Under the pieces are notes generated by a model. It saw only the letters and a list, made by a program, of their open reading frames with translations, had not been told where the DNA came from and ran no database searches. This document shows, piece by piece, positions 47,199-53,789 of a stretch of 53,789 bases of DNA. Position numbers and translations under genes: made by a program. Numbering within the stretch: position 1 is the stretch's first letter; every line of letters begins with the position of its first letter. The stretch is from Arboricoccus pini (GTDB lineage: Bacteria; Pseudomonadota; Alphaproteobacteria; Geminicoccales; Geminicoccaceae). Where the stretch lies: assembly GCF_900187945.1 (NCBI RefSeq), contig NZ_FYEH01000021.1, positions 1 through 53,789 of the forward strand. The letters are read 5' to 3'.

Positions 47199-47903
47199 TC
47201 AAGCGCCCTGATAGCCGCGCTGCTTTGCCAGATCCCGGGCCGCTTGGCGAACGGTCTCGTCGCCGATGGCACCCTCGGTCAGTCCGCCCTGGCCGCGCAC
47301 GACGCCGTTACCCGCCATGGGCACCAGCTGCACTGTTCGCCGCAGCCCGGGCTCGAAGCGCACGCCCGACCCCGAGGCCGCGTCGAGGCGCATGCCGAAC
47401 GCCTTGGCCCGATCGAACTGCAGCATCCGGTTGACCTCGAAGAAATGCGTGTGGCTCCTGACCTGGATGTCCCGATCGCCTAGATTAACAACATCCAGGC
47501 TGATTCGAGGGCGGCCGGCATTGAGTTCGATCTCGGGCGCTGCCTCGTCGACGATCACCTCGCCAGGCACCAGGGCATCGGCGATGGGCTCCTTGCCGGT
47601 GGCGATCGGATCGAAGACGATCACCATCTTGGTGCCTTCCTCGAAATTGGCCTCCACGGAGATCTTCTCGATCATCCTGGCCACGCCCGGCATGACGTCG
47701 TCGGTGGTGAGCAACTGACCCGCCATCTCGACGATCGCCTCGTAGGTCATGCCCATCCTGGCCCCAAGCAGCATTTCGTCGGCGATGAGGGCAACCGCTT
47801 CCGGCTGCGACAGGCGGCAGCCCCTGGTCTTCAAGGTCCGCGCCAACTGCGCCGCGTTGAAGATGATCAGCCGCTCCATCTCGGTCGGTGCCAGGTTCAT
47901 CAT
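47199..47903 (-). CDS. ureAB: Fused urease gamma-beta subunit (UreAB, cluster 2)
   Basis: The 234-aa protein joins UreA (NLAPTEMERLIIFNAAQLAR) and UreB (THTHFFEVNRMLQFDRAKAF). The same fusion occurs in cluster 1, but the two sequences differ widely, so this is an old duplication or separate acquisition rather than a recent copy. Two ATGs in tandem (47903, 47900) are possible starts. It lies 13 bp upstream of ureC2. Confidence 0.9.
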   Translation of the reverse strand: MMNLAPTEMERLIIFNAAQLARTLKTRGCRLSQPEAVALIADEMLLGARMGMTYEAIVEMAGQLLTTDDVMPGVARMIEKISVEANFEEGTKMVIVFDPIATGKEPIADALVPGEVIVDEAAPEIELNAGRPRISLDVVNLGDRDIQVRSHTHFFEVNRMLQFDRAKAFGMRLDAASGSGVRFEPGLRRTVQLVPMAGNGVVRGQGGLTEGAIGDETVRQAARDLAKQRGYQGA

Positions 47904-47915
47904 CGACTTCTTCCT

Positions 47916-48611
47916 CTAGCTCGCGAAAAGGCGTCCGGATTGGCTCGCGTGACGCATCATCGCCATGTCGGCAAGGGGGGTGAAACTCGTGGCCGCGCTC
48001 AGGGGCGGCAGCGACGGATCGGCCGCTGCCGCGATCTCGGCGCGGCAGGCAAGGAGGGCGCGCTGGCCATCCAGGTGGCTGATCAGCCCGAGCCTGGTTG
48101 CGGCCGAGCAGAAGGCCGCCGCCGTCTGGTAGGCAGCAACGAGCAGCGTCTCCATGAGCCCGAGTCCGACCCCCGCCAGGACCAGGCCCTGAACGATCGG
48201 CAGATGACCCTGGACCTCGCCGGCCAGGACCAGACGGCGATAGGAGGCGACGCCCGGCGTGCCCAGTTGCGCGTGTACCAGCAAGAGCGAGCCACCGGCC
48301 CGAATGGAGCCCAGTCGCTGCGTCTCGCCGACGAGCATTGCGTCCAGCAGATCGTCGTCGATGCCAAGGGCGGTGGCATCGCCGGCCTTGGCGTGCGCAT
48401 GGCCGACGAAGAGCCGGTCGAAGCTGGCCCAACGCCCGGTCATCTGGCCGCCAAGGAACGCGGCGAAGCCGGCGCGATCCAAGTGCCCGTCCGCCTGCAG
48501 CGTCTCCAGCCCCCAGGAGAAGGCAAAGCTGCCGCCGGGAAACTGGCTGTCGCCATGCTGGAGAGCTGTCAGGAGCGACAGCTTTCCAGCCATCGCCGAA
48601 GTCTCACTCAT
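47916..48611 (-). CDS. ureF: Urease accessory protein UreF (cluster 2)
   Basis: The 231-aa protein begins with the UreF signature (ALQHGDSQFPGGSFAFSWGL). It would assemble with the UreD of this cluster. The cluster has no ureE or ureG, so nickel delivery must use the UreE and UreG encoded at 27.4-31.7 kb or elsewhere. It follows the tetR gene by 17 bp. Confidence 0.88.
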   Translation of the reverse strand: MSETSAMAGKLSLLTALQHGDSQFPGGSFAFSWGLETLQADGHLDRAGFAAFLGGQMTGRWASFDRLFVGHAHAKAGDATALGIDDDLLDAMLVGETQRLGSIRAGGSLLLVHAQLGTPGVASYRRLVLAGEVQGHLPIVQGLVLAGVGLGLMETLLVAAYQTAAAFCSAATRLGLISHLDGQRALLACRAEIAAAADPSLPPLSAATSFTPLADMAMMRHASQSGRLFAS

Positions 48612-48628
48612 CTGTTCCAGCTCATCAC

Positions 48629-49252
48629 TCAGGACGTCACCGCCAGAACATGCTCTTGCAGATCGGCCCAGCTGTCAGCGGCCAGCGCCTTGATGTCCGT
48701 CGAGGGTCGGGTCATGGCGACGAAGAGCAGGCCGTCGATCTGGATCGAGATGAAGCGGATCGTCCGATCGACGTCGAGACGGCGAAACAGGCCGGCCGCC
48801 ATGCCGTCCTCGAGGCAGGCGCGCAGGATCTGCCGTTCGCGCTCGTAGAGATAGTCGATGAGCTCGTTCAGCCGTCGATCGTCCTGCAGGCTGCCGCGAT
48901 AGGCGATCATGATGCGCGCCATCTTCCGCAGCGATTCGAACATTTCGATATTGACGTTGAACCAGTCCGTCAGTGCCCCCACCGGGTTGCCATCCGTCGA
49001 TCGCGCGCGGTAGCGCTCCAGCGTGCGATTGACGGCCAATTCGAGTGCTGCGTGGCAAAGATCGTTCTTGCCAGCAAAATAATAATAGATGAGAGCGACG
49101 TTAACGCCGCAGCGATCGGCGACCTCACGCATCGAGACCGAGGCGAAGTCGCGCGTCGAGAAGAGATCCAGGGCAGCATCCAAGATAGCGGCGGCCCTGC
49201 CATCCGGCGGCAATGCCCGGCCGCTCGATGCCGGCAGTTCGAGCGCACCCAT
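48629..49252 (-). CDS. TetR-family transcriptional regulator
   Basis: The 207-aa protein has a TetR DNA-binding domain (about 15-66; MREVADRCGVNVALIYYYFA) and an alpha-helical ligand domain. It is the only TetR protein in the window and lies inside the importer-urease operon. It is therefore the best candidate to bind the four 16-bp palindromes at 25221, 42734, 52167 and 52207. The ligand could be the transported compound. Its start overlaps the ATPase stop. Confidence 0.9.
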   Translation of the reverse strand: MGALELPASSGRALPPDGRAAAILDAALDLFSTRDFASVSMREVADRCGVNVALIYYYFAGKNDLCHAALELAVNRTLERYRARSTDGNPVGALTDWFNVNIEMFESLRKMARIMIAYRGSLQDDRRLNELIDYLYERERQILRACLEDGMAAGLFRRLDVDRTIRFISIQIDGLLFVAMTRPSTDIKALAADSWADLQEHVLAVTS

Positions 49253-50028
49253 CAGGCGACGGCCTCCAGCATCCGGACAGCCTCGGCCTTGCGTGATTCG
49301 CGCACGATCTTGGACTTGGCCTCTATGTCGGAGACGATGCGCGAGCCATAGGCGGTGGGGTCCTGCGGGTCGTAGCGGATCTTGTCGATCGCGATGACCC
49401 GCGTGCTCAGCGAGAAGGCCTCCGAGAGATCATGCGTGACCATGACGATGGTCATCTGGTTTTCCTCCCACAGCTCGCGGACGAGATGGTGCATTGATTT
49501 TCGCGTGTGCGGATCGAGCGCCCCGAAGGGTTCGTCCAGCAGCAGCACCTTGGGCCGGACGATGAGCGCCTGCGCGATGGCGAGACGCTGCTGCATGCCG
49601 CCCGAGAGCTGGTGGGGAAACTTGTCGGCCGACGACCCCAGTCCGACGCGCTCCAAAAGACGCATCGCCTCGGCTTCGACTTCTCCGCGCTCCTGGCCGC
49701 GCAGTCGGCCAGTAAGGGGCGCCTTCGCCCATTCCCGGCCCAGCGTGACGTTGCGCAGGACCGAGAGATGCGGAAAGACCGAGTAGCGCTGGAAGACGAC
49801 GCCTCGGTCCTGCGAGGGCTCCGGCGCGATCGGCTGCCCATCGATCAGGATCTTGCCATGCGTGGGCTGCTCCTGGCTCAGCAGCAGGCGCAGAAAGGTC
49901 GATTTGCCAGCACCGCTTGGCCCGACGACGCCCAAAAACTCGTGGTCGGCGAGCTCCAGCGAGATGTCTTCGAGCACCCTGACGCCGCCATATTCCTTGG
50001 AGACGGACTTGAACGCGATGGTCGTCAA
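49252..50028 (-). CDS. Taurine/nitrate-type ABC transporter ATPase
   Basis: The 258-aa ATPase of the SsuB/TauB group has Walker A GPSGAGKST, signature LSGGMQQR and LLLDEPFGALDPHTR. Its C-terminal extension after VIAIDKIRYDPQDP resembles ATPases next to urea-carboxylase genes. TTG at 50028 is inferred, 4 bp after the permease stop, because homology starts there. It energises the importer encoded upstream. Confidence 0.88.
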   Translation of the reverse strand: MTTIAFKSVSKEYGGVRVLEDISLELADHEFLGVVGPSGAGKSTFLRLLLSQEQPTHGKILIDGQPIAPEPSQDRGVVFQRYSVFPHLSVLRNVTLGREWAKAPLTGRLRGQERGEVEAEAMRLLERVGLGSSADKFPHQLSGGMQQRLAIAQALIVRPKVLLLDEPFGALDPHTRKSMHHLVRELWEENQMTIVMVTHDLSEAFSLSTRVIAIDKIRYDPQDPTAYGSRIVSDIEAKSKIVRESRKAEAVRMLEAVA

Positions 50029-50032
50029 GGAT

Positions 50033-50851
50033 CTACCCTTCCTTGGGATTGTACCAGGGGTAGCAGCGACGTTGGGTGGCCACGAGGGCCACATCCATGA
50101 GGAAGGCCAGGAGCGTTATCCACGCGACGTAGGGCAAGATAACGTCCATGGCCAGATATCGCCGGACCAGGAAGATGCGATAGCCGAGGCCGCCCTCGGA
50201 GGAGATTGCCTCGGCGGCGATCAGATAGAGCCAGGCCGGTCCGAGCGAGAGGCGCAGCATGTCGATCAGGCGTGGCATGACCTGCGGCAGCACGATGCGA
50301 AGGATCATCTGCCAGCTCGAGCCGCCCAGGGTCTGCGCCTTGATCATCTGCTCCTTCGGCAGTTCGCCGACGGTGAGCGCCACCGCGCGAACGATGTAGG
50401 GCGCCACGCCGATCACCATCAAGATCAGCTTGGCGGGCTCGCCCAGGCCGAAGAGGATGAAGAGGATCGGCAGGATCGCCAAAGGCGGGATCAGCGAGAT
50501 GACCGCCACCAGGGCGCTGAAGCCCGCTTTGACATAGGGAATGAAGCCGATGACGATCCCTAAGACGAGCCCGATCACGGTCGAGATCAGAAGGCTTGAG
50601 AACAGCCGCAGCAGGCTCACATAAGTGTCGGTCCAAAACAGATACTGGCCGCTCAGGGGATCGACTTTCAGGGCCATGCGCGCGAGCGCGGCGCCGAAGG
50701 ACGAAAACGACGGCATGAGCTTGTCGGCCGGATTGACCGCCAGCCTCGCTTCGGATGCCGTCAAATAGACGAAGCCGATCAAGAGGAAGGGCAGAATGGC
50801 CAGGAACAGGCCGGGCCCGCGGCCAGGGCTGTAATTGATGACGCGTTTCAT
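50033..50851 (-). CDS. Taurine/nitrate-type ABC transporter permease
   Basis: The 272-aa permease has about six helices and an EAA-type loop (LPKEQMIKAQTLGGSSWQMI). The first helix is followed by a large periplasmic insert (about 40-80), as in the urea-carboxylase-associated permeases. It lies between the binding protein and ATPase genes. Confidence 0.9.
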   Translation of the reverse strand: MKRVINYSPGRGPGLFLAILPFLLIGFVYLTASEARLAVNPADKLMPSFSSFGAALARMALKVDPLSGQYLFWTDTYVSLLRLFSSLLISTVIGLVLGIVIGFIPYVKAGFSALVAVISLIPPLAILPILFILFGLGEPAKLILMVIGVAPYIVRAVALTVGELPKEQMIKAQTLGGSSWQMILRIVLPQVMPRLIDMLRLSLGPAWLYLIAAEAISSEGGLGYRIFLVRRYLAMDVILPYVAWITLLAFLMDVALVATQRRCYPWYNPKEG

Positions 50852-50919
50852 CAGGCACCGCCGATCAGGAGGCGGTCCGGGCCCTCATGGCGACCCGGAC
50901 CAGGAAAGACAGGCAAAGG

Positions 50920-51996
50920 CTAGAGCTTGCCGGCCGCCGCCAGGGCCGTGATATCGTCATTGACCCTGAGCTTGACGTTGGCGGTGTTGCCCAGGACCGA
51001 GCCGTCCGGGAAGCTGATGCCAACGTCGTCCTTCGAGGTGGCTCCCTGGCCGAAGAGTCCCTGCTCGAAGGAGAAGGTGCGGATATTGTCCCAGATTTCC
51101 TTGGTCGAGGCGGCGGTCAAAAAGTCGCTCGCTTCCTTGGCTGTCTTGAAGAAATGCGTCGTCGCCTCCTGGCTCTCGAAGCCGGCGACATCGGTGCCCA
51201 TACCGGCTGCCATGACCTCGCGCATGTCCTTGGCCTTGGCATCGTTGCCGCTCAAGATGCCAAGGGCCTCGTACCAGGCCCCGGCCAGCGCCTTGATGGC
51301 TTCGGGGTGCGCCTTCATCGTTGCCGTCTTGGTGATGAAGACATCCATGATCTCGCCTGGAATCTCCTGCGAGGTGAAGAGCACCTTGGTGCCTGGCACG
51401 CCCTTGATCATGTCGTCGGTCATGGGCTTCCAACTGGCCACGTTCGTGACGTCGGGCGAGGTCAGGTAGGCCGAGGCGATGTCGGCGTCGGAGATGTTGA
51501 CCGTCTTGACGTCGCCAAGGCCGGTCATCCCGTTCTTCACCAGCGCGCGCTGCAAGAGATAATGCGAGACCGAGAACTGCACGAGGTCGACGGTCTGGCC
51601 CTTCAACTCCTTGACCGAGCCGGCCTTCTTGGACAGGAGGACGTCATTGCCGTTGGAATAGTCGCCGATCATGAAGAGCGTCGTGTCGACGCCGCCGGCT
51701 GCCGGCATCGTCAGGCCGTCCATGCCGGCCACGGTGACGATGTCGAGGTCGCCGCCGATGAACTGATTGATGCTGCCCACATAGTCGTTGACCAGGGTGA
51801 CCTTGAGGTCGACATTATATTTGTCGCCCCATTTCTTCAGGATGCCGCTCTTTTCCATGTAGACCAGCGGCATGAAGCCCACATAGATCGACCAGCCGAT
51901 CTTGATGGTCGGCCGTTCGGCCGCCCGCGCCGGCGCCAAGCCCGTCACCAGGAGGACGGCTACGAGGCAGATTGCCCCGATGATGCGTCTGTTCAT
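50920..51996 (-). CDS. Periplasmic binding protein, urea-carboxylase-region type
   Basis: The 358-aa protein has a Sec signal (MNRRIIGAICLVAVLLVTGL). The mature part begins IKIGWSIYVGFMPLVYMEKS and continues NDYVGSINQFIGGDLDIVTV and LTMPAAGGVDTTLFMIGDYS. As I recall it, this is the pattern of the binding proteins found beside urea (guanidine) carboxylase genes. Here the neighbours are urease-like genes and no carboxylase, which points to a urea- or guanidine-like solute. ATG at 51996 gives a normal signal peptide. Confidence 0.88.
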   Translation of the reverse strand: MNRRIIGAICLVAVLLVTGLAPARAAERPTIKIGWSIYVGFMPLVYMEKSGILKKWGDKYNVDLKVTLVNDYVGSINQFIGGDLDIVTVAGMDGLTMPAAGGVDTTLFMIGDYSNGNDVLLSKKAGSVKELKGQTVDLVQFSVSHYLLQRALVKNGMTGLGDVKTVNISDADIASAYLTSPDVTNVASWKPMTDDMIKGVPGTKVLFTSQEIPGEIMDVFITKTATMKAHPEAIKALAGAWYEALGILSGNDAKAKDMREVMAAGMGTDVAGFESQEATTHFFKTAKEASDFLTAASTKEIWDNIRTFSFEQGLFGQGATSKDDVGISFPDGSVLGNTANVKLRVNDDITALAAAGKL

Positions 51997-52043
51997 GCAA
52001 TCTCCCATCTCTGGCGCCACCGGACATCCGCCCGGGGCCTGCG

Positions 52044-52059
52044 CCGGACACCTGTCCGG
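52044..52059. promoter_or_regulatory. GC-rich dyad in the importer operon leader
   Basis: CCGGACACCTGTCCGG has 7-bp arms around a 2-bp centre, 48 bp upstream of the binding-protein start, with a related CGGACATCCG nearby (52021-52030). It could be a leader hairpin or operator. The stretch does not show the conserved guanidine-I riboswitch sequences I would recognise. Confidence 0.3.
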
Positions 52060-52166
52060 GCCACCTCGGTGCAAGGGGTGCAAGATGCGGGCCTAGGCGA
52101 ATTGCATTTGCGGCGCCCCGGGAAAGTTCGCTAACAGCGCCCAATTTGACGTCATCAGCCTCAAAA

Positions 52167-52182
52167 TTAAGCGCTCGTTTAA
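52167..52182. promoter_or_regulatory. TetR-type operator, copy 1
   Basis: TTAAGCGCTCGTTTAA is an imperfect 16-bp palindrome (TTAARCGNNCGYTTAA). It lies in the divergent region between the importer operon (start 51996) and LLM2 (start 52294), 40 bp (about four helical turns) from copy 2, which suits cooperative binding on one DNA face. Confidence 0.65.
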
Positions 52183-52206
52183 GCGTTCGCAGACCCGGCA
52201 ACTGAT

Positions 52207-52222
52207 TTAAGCGGTCGTTTAA
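52207..52222. promoter_or_regulatory. TetR-type operator, copy 2
   Basis: TTAAGCGGTCGTTTAA differs from copy 1 by a single base in the centre. It lies 72 bp before the LLM2 start. Together with copy 1 it could control both divergent transcripts. Confidence 0.65.
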
Positions 52223-52293
52223 GAGCTTCACGCGTCATCACGGCGACTGGCCTGTTCCTTGCGGCGCGGCCTCACGAATAGAGACCGTTTTGG

Positions 52294-53619
52294 ATGAGGA
52301 TGATGGCGCAAAAGAAATTCCACATGGGCTGGTTCTTGAACTTCACGGTCGACGAATGGACCGAGCCGCATGCGGGGCTGGGCGGCAATCCCTGGAACGG
52401 CAAGTTCTATGTCGAGGTCGGGCAGATGCTGGAAAAGGCTTGCTTCGACTACATGATGATCGAGGACAAGCTGATCGTCTCCGAAGCTTATGGCGGCACG
52501 TCCGAGGTCTATCTCAAGCACGGGCTTATGGCGCCCAAGCACGATCCCGTGCCGCTGGCGACGACGGTGGGAGTGATGACGCAAAAGCTGGGCGTCGTCG
52601 CCACGATCTCGACCCTGGGCTATCCGCCTTATCTCCTGGCGCGCGCCTGCTCGACGATCGACAGCCTGGTCGAGGGGCGCTTCGGCTGGAACATCGTCAC
52701 CTCGGCCGAAGATTTCGCCGCGCAGAATTTCGGTATGGAGAAGCTGCCGCCGCGCGAGCAGCGCTACGAGATGGCGGACGAGTATGTGGATCTCGTCAAT
52801 CAACTCTTCGATTCATGGGACAAGGATGCCGTCGTCCTGGATCGCGAGAGCAGGACCTATGTCGATTACAAGAAGGTCCGTCCGATCCACTTCAAGGGCA
52901 AGTATTATTCCTGCCGTGGGCCGCTCAACACGGTGCCCTCGCCGCAGCATCGCCCGGTCTATGTCCAGGCGGGCGGCTCGCCGCGCGGGCGCGACTTCGC
53001 CGCCAAGCACGCCGATTCGATCATCGCCGTTGCCAACGGCGTGCAGGAGATGAAGGCATATCGTGAGGACATTCGCGCCCGCGCGGCCAAGCACGGTCGC
53101 AATCCCGACGACGTCAAGGTGCTCTACCTGATATCGCCCACGGTTGGCGCGACGACCGCCGAGGCCAAGGAGAAGTTCCGCCGTATCGTTGAGCACCCGG
53201 ACTATATCGAGCAGTCGCTGGCGCTGATTTCCTTCATCACCGACATCGATTTCGCCCAGTTCGATCTCGACAAGCCTTTGCCCGGCAAGCTGACGACGAA
53301 CGGCGAATCCGGCTCGCTCGACAAGTTCCAGCAATGGGGCAGCGGCAAGACGCTGCGCCAGCTCTGCGTCGACGAGGCGGGTGGGGCGGTCTCCTCGATC
53401 GAGCTGGTCGATTCCTACGCCAACGTCGCCGAGCGCATGGCCGATGCCATGGCCGAGGTCGGCGGCGATGGCTATCTGATCACCTCGCCCTCGCACCGCG
53501 TCAGTCGCCGCTATGTCAGCGACATCTGCGAAGGCGTCATCCCGATCCTCCAGCGCCGGGGCGTCGTGCGCACCGAATATACGGGCAAGACGCTGCGCGA
53601 GACGCTGCGGGAGTTCTAG
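52294..53619 (+). CDS. LLM-class flavin monooxygenase, NtaA/SnaA/DszA family (copy 2)
   Basis: The 441-aa paralogue of the protein at 25283 shares long segments with it (for example FKGKYYxxRGPLN and QAGGSPRGRxFAAxHAD). It should use FMNH2 and O2 to cleave a C-N or C-S bond, and needs a flavin reductase not seen in the window. The start is uncertain among ATGs at 52294, 52300 and 52303. It diverges from the importer-urease 2 operon across the two palindromes, a strong hint of a shared pathway. Confidence 0.9.
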   Translation: MRMMAQKKFHMGWFLNFTVDEWTEPHAGLGGNPWNGKFYVEVGQMLEKACFDYMMIEDKLIVSEAYGGTSEVYLKHGLMAPKHDPVPLATTVGVMTQKLGVVATISTLGYPPYLLARACSTIDSLVEGRFGWNIVTSAEDFAAQNFGMEKLPPREQRYEMADEYVDLVNQLFDSWDKDAVVLDRESRTYVDYKKVRPIHFKGKYYSCRGPLNTVPSPQHRPVYVQAGGSPRGRDFAAKHADSIIAVANGVQEMKAYREDIRARAAKHGRNPDDVKVLYLISPTVGATTAEAKEKFRRIVEHPDYIEQSLALISFITDIDFAQFDLDKPLPGKLTTNGESGSLDKFQQWGSGKTLRQLCVDEAGGAVSSIELVDSYANVAERMADAMAEVGGDGYLITSPSHRVSRRYVSDICEGVIPILQRRGVVRTEYTGKTLRETLREF

Positions 53620-53650
53620 AGCGGGCTAGCCTCGGAACCAGCCAGCGCAA

Positions 53651-53709
53651 GGCCGCTCGATGCGGGTTCACTTGCGCGCCAGCACTTTGCTTCTGGCGCG
53701 CGAGCGGCC
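53651..53709. terminator. Nested inverted repeats between convergent genes
   Basis: An inner stem GCGCGCCAG (53674-53682)/CTGGCGCGC (53693-53701) with a 10-nt loop lies inside an outer stem GGCCGCTCG (53651-53659)/CGAGCGGCC (53701-53709). Both are perfect 9-bp pairs sharing base 53701. The position between the ends of LLM2 and the next minus-strand gene suits a bidirectional terminator; T-tracts are short. Confidence 0.55.
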
Positions 53710-53712
53710 CGG

Positions 53713-53789
53713 CTATTTATTGAGATCGACGACGCGCAGATAGGGCTTGAGGGTCTTCCAGCCCTGGGGGAAGCGGGCCTTGGCGTCCT
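53713..53789 (-). CDS. C-terminal end of an unidentified gene (cut by window edge)
   Basis: The minus strand has an open frame from the window edge to TAG at 53713-53715, ending RVVDLNK. The 25 residues (including ARFPQGWKTLKPYLR) are protein-like and precede a hairpin. Too little is visible to name the family. Confidence 0.45.
   Translation of the reverse strand, partial: DAKARFPQGWKTLKPYLRVVDLNK

Noticed and set aside
51997-52293. Guanidine-I riboswitch in front of the urea-carboxylase-type importer
   Set aside because: The leader does not contain the conserved core sequences of that riboswitch that I can recognise; regulation by the palindromes explains the region better.

Overview
The window looks like chromosomal DNA of a high-GC alphaproteobacterium. 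The evidence is uniformly GC-rich coding sequence, tightly overlapping operons, many TTG/GTG starts, Tat-exported binding proteins, and UrtABCDE-, PqiABC- and LLM-type families common in soil Rhodospirillales and Rhizobiales. An order-level guess (Rhodospirillales-like) is inference only. I saw no rRNA, tRNA, CRISPR array, insertion sequence or prophage. Nearly all of the DNA is metabolic genes and transporters.

Layout. (a) 1-7.6 kb: the 5' end of a helix-turn-helix (HTH) gene; a giant EndoQ-like PHP nuclease fused to a UvrD/Rep helicase; and a pqiABC envelope lipid-transport operon. (b) 7.8-18.4 kb, all minus strand: a probable catabolic operon with a Rieske oxygenase, an FAD oxidoreductase, an XRE-cupin regulator, a CocE-type hydrolase and a complete peptide-type ABC importer. 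Two copies of a dyad lie upstream. (c) 18.4-23.2 kb: a gap with a gene remnant and a bidirectional terminator, then a plus-strand three-gene periplasmic molybdenum hydroxylase with a triheme cytochrome c. (d) 23.6-31.7 kb: an amino-acid-type ABC transporter divergent from an LLM flavin monooxygenase, then urease cluster 1 (ureE-F-AB-C-G-D). (e) 32-34.3 kb: a full-length paralogue of the HTH gene at the window start, and an M20 carbamoylase. (f) 35-42.7 kb: amidase-urtABCDE-amidase in one operon. (g) 43-44.5 kb: an MFS transporter and a dehydrogenase fragment. (h) 44.6-53.6 kb: urease cluster 2 (F-AB-C-D) in one operon with a TetR regulator and an ABC importer resembling the urea-carboxylase-associated family, divergent from a second LLM monooxygenase.

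How the parts may work together. Four near-identical 16-bp palindromes (consensus YTAARCGNNYGYWTAA) occur at three promoter regions: LLM1/ABC, amidase-urt-amidase, and LLM2/importer-TetR-urease 2. This suggests one TetR-controlled regulon for taking up and dismantling an organic nitrogen compound. The steps would be oxidation by flavin monooxygenases, C-N hydrolysis by amidases and the M20 enzyme, and a final step by urease-like enzymes. Both urease alpha subunits keep the nickel ligands but have shortened substrate-pocket loops. UreC2 also has Ala in place of the flap Cys. A substrate other than plain urea is therefore possible. The substrate is unknown and the regulon is an inference from sequence.
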